Source of the DNA: Verrucomicrobiales bacterium
GTDB taxonomy: Bacteria; Verrucomicrobiota; Verrucomicrobiia; Verrucomicrobiales; DEV007
Length of the DNA stretch: 64,000 nt
Direction: 5' to 3'
Assembly: GCA_029213025.1 (NCBI GenBank)
Contig: JARGOZ010000003.1
Coordinates: 58,753 to 122,752, forward strand
The notes beneath the pieces were generated by a model that made no database searches, was not told the origin of the DNA, and saw nothing but the letters and a program-made list of their open reading frames with translations. Each line of letters begins with the position of its first letter. The stretch's first letter is position 1. Position numbers and translations under genes: made by a program. Shown here in pieces: positions 26,808-34,896 of the stretch.

Positions 26808-29237
26808 TTACGGGGTTCGGAAAGTTTCGCTCTGAACGATTTCGTGAATAAGGGAACGAAAACCATAGTTCTTCTGTTCCATTTTTTTGACTATAGATTC
26901 AATGGCAGGCCGGTCGCAAAACTCCATTTTTCGACCCAGTGAATAAGTAAACAACCGCCGGGTCAGATTGCGGGTCAAATCATCGGGCCGTTTCAAAAGA
27001 AGCGTTTTAAAATCGCGAATCCCGGCAAACGATTCACCGCTGGCGATGCTTCCTTTCGAATCCACCGGAGAACCGAGGCGGTATTTCACCCAGGCAAACG
27101 TGATGGGGTGTTGCTGCATACCGGTATGCCTGCCCTCATTGGAAAGAGTGCGGTATTCGGTGCGAAATCCACCGATGGGGTCAAACTGTTCCAAAGCGAA
27201 ACCGGGCGGATCAATCTTTTGGTGACAGCCGGCACATTCTTTGGCGGCACGATGCTTTTCCAGTTTTTCACGAAGTGTTGTCGTGCCGCGAATATCCGGC
27301 TCCACCGAACCGACATTATCCGGCGGCGGCAAGGTCGGTGTTCCCAAAATATTTTCCAGAACCCAGTGACCGCGAATCACGGGCGAAGTATTGGTTCCAT
27401 TCGCGGTCACTTTCAGAATACTTGCCTGTGTCAACAAACCGCCGCGGGCACTTTCCGGAGGTAGAGAAACTTTTCGGAACTTCTGCCCGGTCACACCTTC
27501 AATTCCGTAGTGCTTCGCCAGTCGTTCATTCAACCAGGCGAAATCGCTGTCGATGAAATTCTGCATACTGAGATCGTTTTCGAGAACATCCGAAAAATAC
27601 CGCTTTGTTTCCTCTACCATTGACAAACGCAGCAATTCATCAAATTCCGGAAACAAAGTCGGATCCGGCTCAGTAAAATTGATGTCCCGCAGATCCAACC
27701 ACTGACCGGTGAAGTTATCTGTAAAAGCGACCGCCCCTGGATCATTGAGAAGCCGCTCGGTTTGCTTCCGCAAAACAGAGGACTCCTCCAGCGCGCCCGC
27801 CGCAGCGAGGGTGAGCAACTCCTGATCCGGCGGAGCACTCCACAGAAAATAGGAAAGCCGCGAAGCCAGCGCATAAGGACTCAGTTCCCCGCCACCCGGT
27901 TCTTCGAGAAACAAAAACTCCGGGGAACACAGCAACATGGTAAGGGCCGCCCGCAAGGACGATTCAAAGCTCCGCTTCGGATCATCCGCTTTGGTTGCCT
28001 CAAAAAGAGAAGTATAGAAATCAACCTCCCCTGGTTCTACCGGCCGGCGAAACGCAACGGGAAGCAATCGCTCGAAAATCACCTTTGCATCGGCAACCGT
28101 GGCGTTTGCGGGATCAATATCTCCCAGCAGTTTCAACCGCCCGGGAGGTGGCCATTTTTCGAGAGGACCTTCGATCACGATATCGCCGATTTCTATACCG
28201 GGCTCGGGATAGGTATCAGCATCTTTTCTCGTATCGCGGGTGCCGTAGCATTTCGGTAGAAAGGTGCCCCCCGGCTCGACCAGTTTGTCTTCAAATTCTA
28301 TCGTTGTCCATTCACCAGGAGGTACATCAAAATAGCCGACGAGATGATTTTCCTTGCGACGCACAATGGTATCGCCTCCGTAAATACGCAGGGTCACCGG
28401 TTTATCACTTTGGATCGCCCGCACTTTGAACTTTCCCCGGTAGGTCCCAGCGGGAACTCTAAGCCTCGCAAAATTCACCAAATTCGTCGGACAATAGCCG
28501 GATTGAAAAATGACCAGCCCGTCATCGGTGCGACGGAACATTTTGCCGATTTGTTTCTCCAGTTGTGGATTACCCTTCCAGTCCACCTGGTCGAGAAGGT
28601 TGGTTTCATGGCGAATATATTCCGGCGCTTTCGGTGGACCGAACACCGCATCGATCACCTGGTCGGCCACCTCCAGATAGGCCTGAATTGCCTCCGCCGA
28701 AACAGCGAGCCCTTCACCTACCGTATCAAATCCGTCCGTAGAGGTATCATCGGGCAGTCCCTCCACTTCCAGATCGATAGAAAAAAGATCGCGCACCGTG
28801 TTTTCATACTCGTTTTGATTGAGCCGCCGCAGGACCGTTTCCGCGCGCGTCGATGTAGCAGTAGTCAGATCATTGGAAAGCCGCGCCAGCACATCGCGAG
28901 TCGACTCAGCATCGGGACGCTTTTTCTTTTTCGGCGGCATCTCGCCGCTCTGAATCTGGTCGTGAATCAACACCCAGCGCCGAGTCGTTTCCTCGTCGCG
29001 CAGATCAAAGTCGAGAGCAAACAAATCGATCTGCCCCTCCGCGTCATCGCCATCATGGCAGTCTACGCAATGGTTCTCCAGAAAGCTCCAGATTTTCTCC
29101 GGCGGCTCGTTTGCTGATGCTGTGGCGAAAAAGCACGATAATATACCGAGAGTACTAAGTATTTCCCATGACCTAACAGGGTACAATCCCGGATTGTACC
29201 CTGTTGAATCGCGCATTGTACCCTGTTGAATCTGCAT
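26808..29237 (-). CDS. DUF1587/1592/1588/1585 multi-domain cytochrome protein
   Basis: About 809 residues from the ATG at 29235-29237, which has a strong ribosome site (GAGGAG, 7 nt upstream). After a signal peptide (hydrophobic ILSTLGILSCFFATASA) come a cytochrome head (NHCVDCHDGDD), DUF1587 (RLNQNEYENTVRDLFSIDLE), a carbohydrate-binding-like domain (about 225-370), DUF1595, DUF1592 (LASRLSYFLWSAPPDQELL), DUF1588 (GGLLTQASILKVTANGTNTS then CAGCHQKIDPPGFALEQFDP) and DUF1585 at the C-terminus (FTYSLGRKMEFCD). Two CxxCH sites are visible. Residues 2-23 or so are encoded by the dispersed repeat, giving an abnormal N-region MQIQQGTMRDSTGYNPGLYP before the hydrophobic core. Confidence 0.9.
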   Translation of the reverse strand: MQIQQGTMRDSTGYNPGLYPVRSWEILSTLGILSCFFATASANEPPEKIWSFLENHCVDCHDGDDAEGQIDLFALDFDLRDEETTRRWVLIHDQIQSGEMPPKKKKRPDAESTRDVLARLSNDLTTATSTRAETVLRRLNQNEYENTVRDLFSIDLEVEGLPDDTSTDGFDTVGEGLAVSAEAIQAYLEVADQVIDAVFGPPKAPEYIRHETNLLDQVDWKGNPQLEKQIGKMFRRTDDGLVIFQSGYCPTNLVNFARLRVPAGTYRGKFKVRAIQSDKPVTLRIYGGDTIVRRKENHLVGYFDVPPGEWTTIEFEDKLVEPGGTFLPKCYGTRDTRKDADTYPEPGIEIGDIVIEGPLEKWPPPGRLKLLGDIDPANATVADAKVIFERLLPVAFRRPVEPGEVDFYTSLFEATKADDPKRSFESSLRAALTMLLCSPEFLFLEEPGGGELSPYALASRLSYFLWSAPPDQELLTLAAAGALEESSVLRKQTERLLNDPGAVAFTDNFTGQWLDLRDINFTEPDPTLFPEFDELLRLSMVEETKRYFSDVLENDLSMQNFIDSDFAWLNERLAKHYGIEGVTGQKFRKVSLPPESARGGLLTQASILKVTANGTNTSPVIRGHWVLENILGTPTLPPPDNVGSVEPDIRGTTTLREKLEKHRAAKECAGCHQKIDPPGFALEQFDPIGGFRTEYRTLSNEGRHTGMQQHPITFAWVKYRLGSPVDSKGSIASGESFAGIRDFKTLLLKRPDDLTRNLTRRLFTYSLGRKMEFCDRPAIESIVKKMEQKNYGFRSLIHEIVQSETFRTP
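29170..29233. repeat. dispersed palindromic repeat, three units inside a signal-peptide coding region
   Basis: One forward unit (ACCTAACAGGGTACAATCCC from 29171) is followed by two reverse units (GGATTGTACCCTGTTGAATC at 29191-29210 and CGCATTGTACCCTGTTGAAT starting at 29212). The first two form a hairpin with a nearly perfect 18-bp stem. All three lie between the start codon (29235-29237, minus strand) and the hydrophobic core of the signal peptide of the DUF1592-type gene. Confidence 0.9.
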
Positions 29238-29244
29238 ATTTTCG

Positions 29245-29250
29245 CTCCTC
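29245..29250 (-). promoter_or_regulatory. ribosome binding site that fixes the DUF1592 gene start
   Basis: On the minus strand GAGGAG precedes the ATG at 29235-29237 by 7 nt. This is the strongest Shine-Dalgarno sequence near the gene and argues that translation starts upstream of the repeat insertion rather than at the later in-frame ATG within it. Confidence 0.7.
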
Positions 29251-29341
29251 AAACAAAAGACAGCCTACCTTGGGATCAACCGTTTTTCGATACTGAATCA
29301 TTGCAACTATTGAGTGATCGTGGGGTTCGGAAAAAGAGATT

Positions 29342-30460
29342 ATGAAAATTCGCTACCTTTCTCTAATCGCCGCCACCCTTTTACCCGCAACCAACCTCCG
29401 TGCCGAAGAAAACACAGCGGCAAACCGACCTACTCCCGACCTGCCGGCCCGCTGGCTGCAACAGATGGATGCAAACCAGGATGGTAAACTCGCCAAATCG
29501 GAGACCAGCGGGATCATGCTCCGCTTTTTCGATAGAAATGACACCGACAAAGACGGTTTCATCAGCGACGGTGAACTGCGGGATCTGGCCGGTCGTCTCG
29601 GCAAACGCATGGCGAACCGCACTCCGCGCCCCGGAAACTCCGGCACAGCGCTGCCATCCGTCCCCGATGATGTGGAGGTGGTTGCCGATATCGGCTACCG
29701 CGAAGGCGACAGCCAGGCATGGAAACTCGATCTCGTCACGCCGAAGGAGAAAGCAAAAGAGCCGCGCCCCGGCCTCGTATTTGTCCACGGCGGAGGGTGG
29801 CGCAACGGCGACAAGCGGGCCGGGACCTTCTTCAACGGTGCCGTCGAATACGCGCAGAAAGGCTACGTTTGCATCACTGTAAACTATCGTCTCACCGGCG
29901 AAGCGCCCTTCCCCGCCTGCATCGAAGACGTGAAATGCGCGGTCCGCTGGTTTCGCGCTCACGCCGGTGAATACGGCGTCGATCCGGAACGAATCGGCGG
30001 CTACGGGAACTCCGCCGGTGCCCATCTCGTCGCCATGTTGGGCCTGGCGAAAAAGGGGGCAGGGCTGGAAGGCGACGGCCCCTGGCAGGATCAATCCAGT
30101 CTCATCCAGTCCGTGTGCGCCTCTGCGACACCCACTGATTTCTCTCTCTTTCAAAACAGCAAAAACAACCGTGACCGCTTCAAAAACGAAAACTATGACG
30201 ACGCGGAACTTTCCAAACTCAGCTCGCCGATCAACCACGTCAGTGCCGATGCGCCGCCGTTTCTGCTCATCCACGGAACAGCCGACACCACCGTCAACGT
30301 CAAGCACAGCGATAGCTTTGTCGAAGCCCTGAAAAAAGCCGGTAATGAGGACATCACCTACATCCGCGTCGATGGCGCCGGCCACGGAGTCTACAACCAA
30401 AACCGCGATGAAACCCACCCGGCGATGGAAAAATTCTTCGCCCGGACGCTGGGCAGGTAG
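29342..30460 (+). CDS. exported alpha/beta hydrolase (esterase-like) with two EF-hands
   Basis: 372 residues. After a signal peptide (ending near NLRA-EE) come two EF-hand loops, DANQDGKLAKSE (43-54) and DTDKDGFISDGE (67-78). An alpha/beta hydrolase of the BD-FAE/carboxylesterase type follows: oxyanion motif HGGGWRNGDKR (149-159), nucleophile elbow GNSAG with Ser224, HGTADTTV holding the likely Asp, and the catalytic His in GAGHGVY near the C-terminus. EF-hands fused to esterases are common in planctomycetes and verrucomicrobia, and the enzyme may remove acyl groups from polysaccharides or other esters. It is divergent from the DUF1592/DUF1552 pair and 74 bp before the STAND gene. Confidence 0.88.
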   Translation: MKIRYLSLIAATLLPATNLRAEENTAANRPTPDLPARWLQQMDANQDGKLAKSETSGIMLRFFDRNDTDKDGFISDGELRDLAGRLGKRMANRTPRPGNSGTALPSVPDDVEVVADIGYREGDSQAWKLDLVTPKEKAKEPRPGLVFVHGGGWRNGDKRAGTFFNGAVEYAQKGYVCITVNYRLTGEAPFPACIEDVKCAVRWFRAHAGEYGVDPERIGGYGNSAGAHLVAMLGLAKKGAGLEGDGPWQDQSSLIQSVCASATPTDFSLFQNSKNNRDRFKNENYDDAELSKLSSPINHVSADAPPFLLIHGTADTTVNVKHSDSFVEALKKAGNEDITYIRVDGAGHGVYNQNRDETHPAMEKFFARTLGR

Positions 30461-30534
30461 AGAAAAAATCGGACACTGTTTCGTGTTTGAAGCAGTTGTT
30501 GCAACAGACTCTTCGTGTTACCGCTGTCGACGCC

Positions 30535-32520
30535 ATGGGTTTCGACATCCTCCTGTCCACCGTCTCCGAAGAATTCGCCAAAGATCACCCCGTCTGGGGC
30601 CAGTCACGGCAGAAACTCACTCCCTATCTCCGCCGTGGTGGTGCCTCGGTTTGCGTCCAGGAAGACTTTGGTCAATCCCACCTCGACACCCTTCAGAAAC
30701 TCGACGCGTATGTCCGCGATTGCACGGCCGTGGTCCACCTCGTCGGTGGGTTGACGGGAAAGTGTCCCGATCCTGACGATCTCATCGAGCTGATGGATCG
30801 ATTTTCGCAGGAACAGAGCCCACTGCTCGGAAATGAATCCCACATTCGAATCACCGACCTCACCGCTGTCACCTATACCCAGTGGGAAGCCCTGCTCGCA
30901 ATTCACTACGGAAAGCCACTCTTCGTCTACGCCACCCGGGAAGGCCAAACTACCCAGGCTGAACACCTCGCCCGTCTCAAACTCGCTAAAAACGCCCGCT
31001 TTCACGACGATATCGTCGATCGCGAGGATCTCATCGGCAAAGTCCTCGCCGACCTCCGCCAGATCATGCCCGATATTCCCGAACTGCGCGTCAACAACGT
31101 GCCCGCGTCCATCGGCGCCACCTTTGTCGGCCGCGACCCGTTGTTTGATCCGGTGTACCAACTGCTGCTGGAGAAACCGACCGTCATCCACGGGCTCGGC
31201 GGGCTCGGTAAAACCCGCTTTGCCATCGAGTTCGCGCATCACTTCGCCGCGCGCTTCAGCACCGCGCTGTTCACCCGAGCGGATGGCTTTGCCGACCTCA
31301 CCGGTCCCGAAGCCCTCAACCTCCCCGAGCACAACGACGATCTCGAAACCCGCCGCCACGCCGTGGTCGCCAAATTGCAAACCGCCGAAAAACCGCTGCT
31401 TATTTTCGACAACATCGATACCGAAACGGACAAAACCACCGTCGAGGCGCTGGCCGCCCGGCTGCCCAACGTAGCGATCCTGATCACCAGCCGCATCGGC
31501 AAGTGGAACGCCAAATTCAACCGCCAAAACCTCGATTTTCTCAGCCCTGCGGCCGCCCGGGCTTTCCTGATCGATCGCAGTGGCACCAATCGCCCCGCAA
31601 CCGACAGCGACCAGGCCGATCTCGACCGGTTGGTAGGGGCGCACCCGGAAGTAGAATGGAGTGGCACTCCGTTCTCAACAAGCCCGGCCAATGCCCCCGA
31701 TCCAGCGGGGACGGAGTGCCACTCCATCCTACCGGTCGACGCTCCGGCCACATCCGCCACTGATTCCGGCCTGCTCGGAGGCCTGGCCCTCGCCATCGAA
31801 CAGGCCGGCGCCTATATCGACGCGGAGGAAATCAGTTTCGGCCAATATTTGCAGCAGTTTGAGAAAAACCGCGAGCGCATCCTCGCCTGGAAAAGCGACG
31901 AATTCACCGAATACGAGGACAGTGTGCTGACCACCTGGCAAACCACCATCGATCACCTCAGCGACGGAGCCGTCGCCCTGCTCCGCGAGCTCTCCTTCTA
32001 CGCCAGCGCCCCGATCCCCCGCGACATTTTTGAAGAAAACCGGGACGCCCTCAGTGAACTGCATCGATTTTCCATGGTCCGCTACCTCGCCGAGCCAGAG
32101 CACACCGTGACCATCCACCCCCTCGTCCAGGAAATCGTCCTGCTCCGCATGACCGACGAAGAAAAAGCCGAAACCTGGCAGAGCCACATCCAACACCTCA
32201 CCGCCTGGGCGCCGGTGAATGGTCAAAAATTCGAAAACTGGGCCACCTGGGAACTCCTCGCCCCCCACGCAGATCGTTTTGTCGAGTGGGAGCCACAGTT
32301 TCCCGAAACGGCTGACTGTGGCAGAGTTCTCAATGCCTATGCCGGGTTTCAACAATATCGAAACGGAGCCTACGCCAAAGCGGAGCCATTAAAGCGCCGC
32401 GTCCTTGACCTGCGAGAACGCCACCTCGGCCCGGAACATACCGATGCCCTGACCAGCGTGAACAATCTGGCGGCATTGCTCTACCAATCCAGTAATTATG
32501 CCGAAGCGGAGCTGCTCTAG
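30535..32520 (+). CDS. STAND NTPase: DUF4062-like, NB-ARC and TPR domains (truncated by frameshift)
   Basis: 661 residues from the ATG at 30535. An upstream TTG at 30487 is possible but adds nothing recognisable. The N-terminal 150 residues look like DUF4062 (DILLSTVSEEFAKDHPVWGQ ... VRDCTAVVHLVGG). The NB-ARC/AAA core has a P-loop GLGGLGKT at 220-227, Walker B KPLLIFDNID at 288-297 and ILITSR at 315-320. A helical region leads to TPR repeats. The frame ends at TAG inside a TPR unit because 13 bp are missing; the rest of the array continues in the next frame to 33020. A 22-bp palindrome (31651-31732) is inserted in frame after LDRLVGA. Proteins of this build act as ligand-sensing switches, some in phage defence; its role here is unknown. 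Confidence 0.8.
   Translation: MGFDILLSTVSEEFAKDHPVWGQSRQKLTPYLRRGGASVCVQEDFGQSHLDTLQKLDAYVRDCTAVVHLVGGLTGKCPDPDDLIELMDRFSQEQSPLLGNESHIRITDLTAVTYTQWEALLAIHYGKPLFVYATREGQTTQAEHLARLKLAKNARFHDDIVDREDLIGKVLADLRQIMPDIPELRVNNVPASIGATFVGRDPLFDPVYQLLLEKPTVIHGLGGLGKTRFAIEFAHHFAARFSTALFTRADGFADLTGPEALNLPEHNDDLETRRHAVVAKLQTAEKPLLIFDNIDTETDKTTVEALAARLPNVAILITSRIGKWNAKFNRQNLDFLSPAAARAFLIDRSGTNRPATDSDQADLDRLVGAHPEVEWSGTPFSTSPANAPDPAGTECHSILPVDAPATSATDSGLLGGLALAIEQAGAYIDAEEISFGQYLQQFEKNRERILAWKSDEFTEYEDSVLTTWQTTIDHLSDGAVALLRELSFYASAPIPRDIFEENRDALSELHRFSMVRYLAEPEHTVTIHPLVQEIVLLRMTDEEKAETWQSHIQHLTAWAPVNGQKFENWATWELLAPHADRFVEWEPQFPETADCGRVLNAYAGFQQYRNGAYAKAEPLKRRVLDLRERHLGPEHTDALTSVNNLAALLYQSSNYAEAELL
31651..31732. 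repeat. long inverted repeat inserted in frame in the STAND gene
   Basis: Arms 31651-31672 and 31711-31732 are complementary at 21 of 22 positions (core GGAGTGGCACTCC / GGAGTGCCACTCC) around a 38-bp loop. The element encodes about 27 residues (EVEWSGTPFSTS ... TECHSILPV) that interrupt a region where related NB-ARC proteins have a short link before the GGLALAIEQAGAYI helix. It is a different sequence family from the CAGGGTAC repeat. Confidence 0.85.
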
Positions 32521-32945
32521 AGGCGAGCGAGCGTCTCCTCGGCCCGGAGCACCCCGATACGCTGACCAGCGTGAACAATCTGGCGGAATTGCTCCGCCAA
32601 ACCGGAAACTATGCCGAAGCGGAGCCGCTCTATCGCCGCGCCCTTGAAGCGTGCGAACGAATTCTCGGCCCGGAGCATCCTTATACGCTTACCAGCGTAA
32701 ATAATCTGGCGCTTTTGCACCACAATACCGGCAACTATGACGAAGCGGAGCCGCTCTATCGCCGCGCCCTTGAAGCGTGCGAACGAGTCCTCGGCCCGGA
32801 GCATCCCGATACGCTGATCAGCGTGAACAATCTCGGTGGCTTTTTATACGGGCGTGGCGATTACCAGCAGGCAATTGATCTTTTGCGACGTACTTATACT
32901 GGTTTACTCGCCATTCTTGGTCCGGAACATCCCAATTCCGTCACT
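32455..32945 (+). repeat. TPR-coding tandem repeat, 126-bp period
   Basis: Units beginning with the codons for SVNNLA start at 32455, 32568, 32694 and 32820. The last two intervals are exactly 126 bp (42 residues), the first is 113 bp, which shows a 13-bp loss in the first unit. Units are highly similar at DNA level, so slippage or unequal crossing-over is a plausible cause. Confidence 0.88.
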
Positions 32946-33020
32946 TCGAAACAGTCTATCGCAATTTGCGAAGCCAAGCTCGCTGGACAAAACGGCAATC
33001 CCGACGATTCAATCAACTAA
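32520..33020 (+). pseudogene. out-of-frame C-terminal TPR part of the STAND gene
   Basis: Starting with GAG at 32520, this frame encodes EASERLLGPEHPDTLTSVNN and then three more TPR units (NYAEAEPLYRRALEACERIL, NYDEAEPLYRRALEACERVL, DYQQAIDLLRRTYTGLLAIL), ending with a polar tail. Restoring 13 bp after CTCTA (as in the neighbouring unit, TCGCCGCGCCCTT) would fuse it to the upstream 661-residue frame, giving about 832 residues in total. It has a GTG at 32571 but no ribosome site, so independent translation is doubtful. Confidence 0.75.
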
Positions 33021-33106
33021 ACTGAGGAACGACTCTTCTGTTTGCACCAAGCCCCCGACGAAATCACGCCTTCGTTTTCGGTGCTAAACTATGGTAGTCT
33101 TTTCCA

Positions 33107-34060
33107 GTGAAGGCGTTCTTTTCCATCCTGATTTTGGGTACCGGGACGGTACTGGCTGTGGATGCCCCGGCGGATTCCGTTTCCGCTGCGATTGAAAAAG
33201 CGATCCCCTACCTGGAAAAAGAGGGTGCGTGGTGGATTGAGAAAAAGGAATGCGTCTCCTGCCACCACACTTCGTTTCTCGTCTGGGCCGGGGATTTGGC
33301 TCTGGACGCGGGCTTTGCGGTAAATGCCACCGTGCTCGACCAACAACGCGAATGGATGCGGAATTCGTTTCTCGAAAAGATCAAACCAAACCCGAAAACA
33401 CCGGAGGTCCTGCCGAAACCCGGAGAGGTCAAAGGCGACCGGAATGTCGAAGGCGTCTGCCAGTTCCTCATCTCGCCCTCCGCGAAAAAAGCGCCGCAAC
33501 CGGTCCTCGAAACCCTGCGGGAAATTGTCCACCGGAATCAGAGCGAAGACGGTAACTGGAAACCGGGCGGCCAGCTGCCCCGCCAGGACCGCCCGGAATT
33601 GGAGACGCAATGGGCTTCGAATCAGTGGGCGGAACTGGCGCTGAAAACCAGCGGCAGAAAGCCCCGCCTGCCCACCGAAACCTGGAAAGCCGGTGTGCCC
33701 GCGGAAACCAGCGAATGGCACATGCTGAACCTGATGCTGCGACCGGAGAATCCCCACGCGCTGAAGAATCTGCTCGAAAAACAAAATGATGACGGCGGCT
33801 GGAGCTGGATCAGTGGGGAATCGAGCGATCCTTCCGGCACCGGCCAGGCATTGATCGCGTTGGGGCGTTCCGGCAAAGCCGCAGCTCACCCGGAAGCGAT
33901 CCGCAAAGCCCGCGATTTTCTGGTCAAAACTCAGAGTGATGAAGGCCACTGGGAAACAAGAGGCACCAAAGATCGCGATGAAACCACCCGGGTCTCCAAT
34001 TTTTGGGGCACTGCCTGGGCGGTTATCGGCTTGCTCGAATCGCGGTCTGAGGGAGAGTAA
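33107..34060 (+). CDS. exported squalene-cyclase/prenyltransferase-like repeat protein with CxxCH motif
   Basis: 317 residues from a GTG start; signal peptide ends near VLAVDA. The body is an alpha/alpha toroid of the terpene cyclase/prenyltransferase type, with repeated blocks such as EDGNWKPGGQLPRQDRPELE, DDGGWSWISGESSDPSGTGQ and DEGHWETRGTKDRDETTRVS, each with the QW-like pattern. An early CVSCHH could bind haem c, which fits the exported, cytochrome-rich repertoire of these bacteria. The length is about half that of squalene-hopene cyclase and the acidic DxDD motif is absent, so it is unlikely to be an active cyclase. It ends 6 bp before the AAA ATPase gene. Confidence 0.72.
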   Translation: MKAFFSILILGTGTVLAVDAPADSVSAAIEKAIPYLEKEGAWWIEKKECVSCHHTSFLVWAGDLALDAGFAVNATVLDQQREWMRNSFLEKIKPNPKTPEVLPKPGEVKGDRNVEGVCQFLISPSAKKAPQPVLETLREIVHRNQSEDGNWKPGGQLPRQDRPELETQWASNQWAELALKTSGRKPRLPTETWKAGVPAETSEWHMLNLMLRPENPHALKNLLEKQNDDGGWSWISGESSDPSGTGQALIALGRSGKAAAHPEAIRKARDFLVKTQSDEGHWETRGTKDRDETTRVSNFWGTAWAVIGLLESRSEGE

Positions 34061-34066
34061 GCAGCG

Positions 34067-34831
34067 ATGCCTTTTCTCACCAACGTCAGTCTGAGTTCTG
34101 ATGCGCCGGAAGAATCCGATGAATATCCGCTCGGCATTCCTGCAATCCGGGATTTGCGCGAATCCATGCTCCGCTTCCATCCCAAATGCACTTTCCTCGT
34201 CGGCGAAAACGGCTCGGGGAAATCCACTTTACTGGAGGGAATCGCCGATCGCTGGGGATATTCGCGCGAAGGCGGCAGCCGGACCCGCAATCTCTACGCG
34301 CAGGAACTGTGGTCGGATCTGGGTCCGATGCTCTACCTCAACCGGAAACCGGGCTGCAACCCGATGGACGGCTTCTTTCTCCGGGCGGAGAGCTTTTTCA
34401 ACTTCGCCACCATGCTCGATGAGTTCGAAGAGGATGCCTATACGGCGGACGGCTACTTCAGCTACGGAGGCAAATCGCTCCATGCCCAGTCGCACGGGGA
34501 ATCGTTTCTCACTCTTTTCAAAATGAGATTTCATGGCGACGGAGTCTACATCCTCGACGAACCGGAGGCAGCGCTCTCTCCGCAGCGACAGCTCGCGTTT
34601 CTGGTGCGGATGAATGATCTGATCAAGGACAACAGCCAGTTCATTATCGCGACCCACTCCCCGATCTTGCTGGGCTATCCGGAAGCTACGATCTACGAGC
34701 TGGACGAATTCGGCATCAAAGAGATCGGTTATGAAGAATCGCAACCCTATCAGATTACCAGCCGGTTTTTAAAAGACCGGGAACGGATGCTCGACTACCT
34801 CCTGAACGACGATGACGAGGAAGATCTCTAA
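34067..34831 (+). CDS. AAA family ATPase (ABC/SMC-like, standalone)
   Basis: 254 residues. Walker A is VGENGSGKST (about 45-54), Walker B is GVYILDEPEAALSP (about 157-170), with an H-motif in FIIATHSPILLGYP. Between them is a short lid region (YAQELWSDLGPMLYLNRKPG, then GGKSLHAQSHGES as the signature-like element). This is a small cytoplasmic ATPase of the AAA_21/AAA_23 type, a group found in toxin-antitoxin, nuclease-partner and repair contexts. No nuclease or TOPRIM domain is fused or adjacent, so the function is open. The gene follows the cyclase-like gene by 6 bp but that gene encodes an exported protein, so the operon link may be incidental. Confidence 0.85.
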   Translation: MPFLTNVSLSSDAPEESDEYPLGIPAIRDLRESMLRFHPKCTFLVGENGSGKSTLLEGIADRWGYSREGGSRTRNLYAQELWSDLGPMLYLNRKPGCNPMDGFFLRAESFFNFATMLDEFEEDAYTADGYFSYGGKSLHAQSHGESFLTLFKMRFHGDGVYILDEPEAALSPQRQLAFLVRMNDLIKDNSQFIIATHSPILLGYPEATIYELDEFGIKEIGYEESQPYQITSRFLKDRERMLDYLLNDDDEEDL

Positions 34832-34896
34832 GCGCAAATTCGTGTTGCTATGCGCCCGGAAATCCCGATCATTCAAGCTTCAGAAACCGAACACAA

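Noticed and set aside
29381..30418. Long minus-strand open frame opposite the EF-hand hydrolase (and similar long frames opposite the STAND gene)
   Set aside because: They are antisense shadows caused by codon bias; the plus-strand frames have clear domains and the shadows do not.
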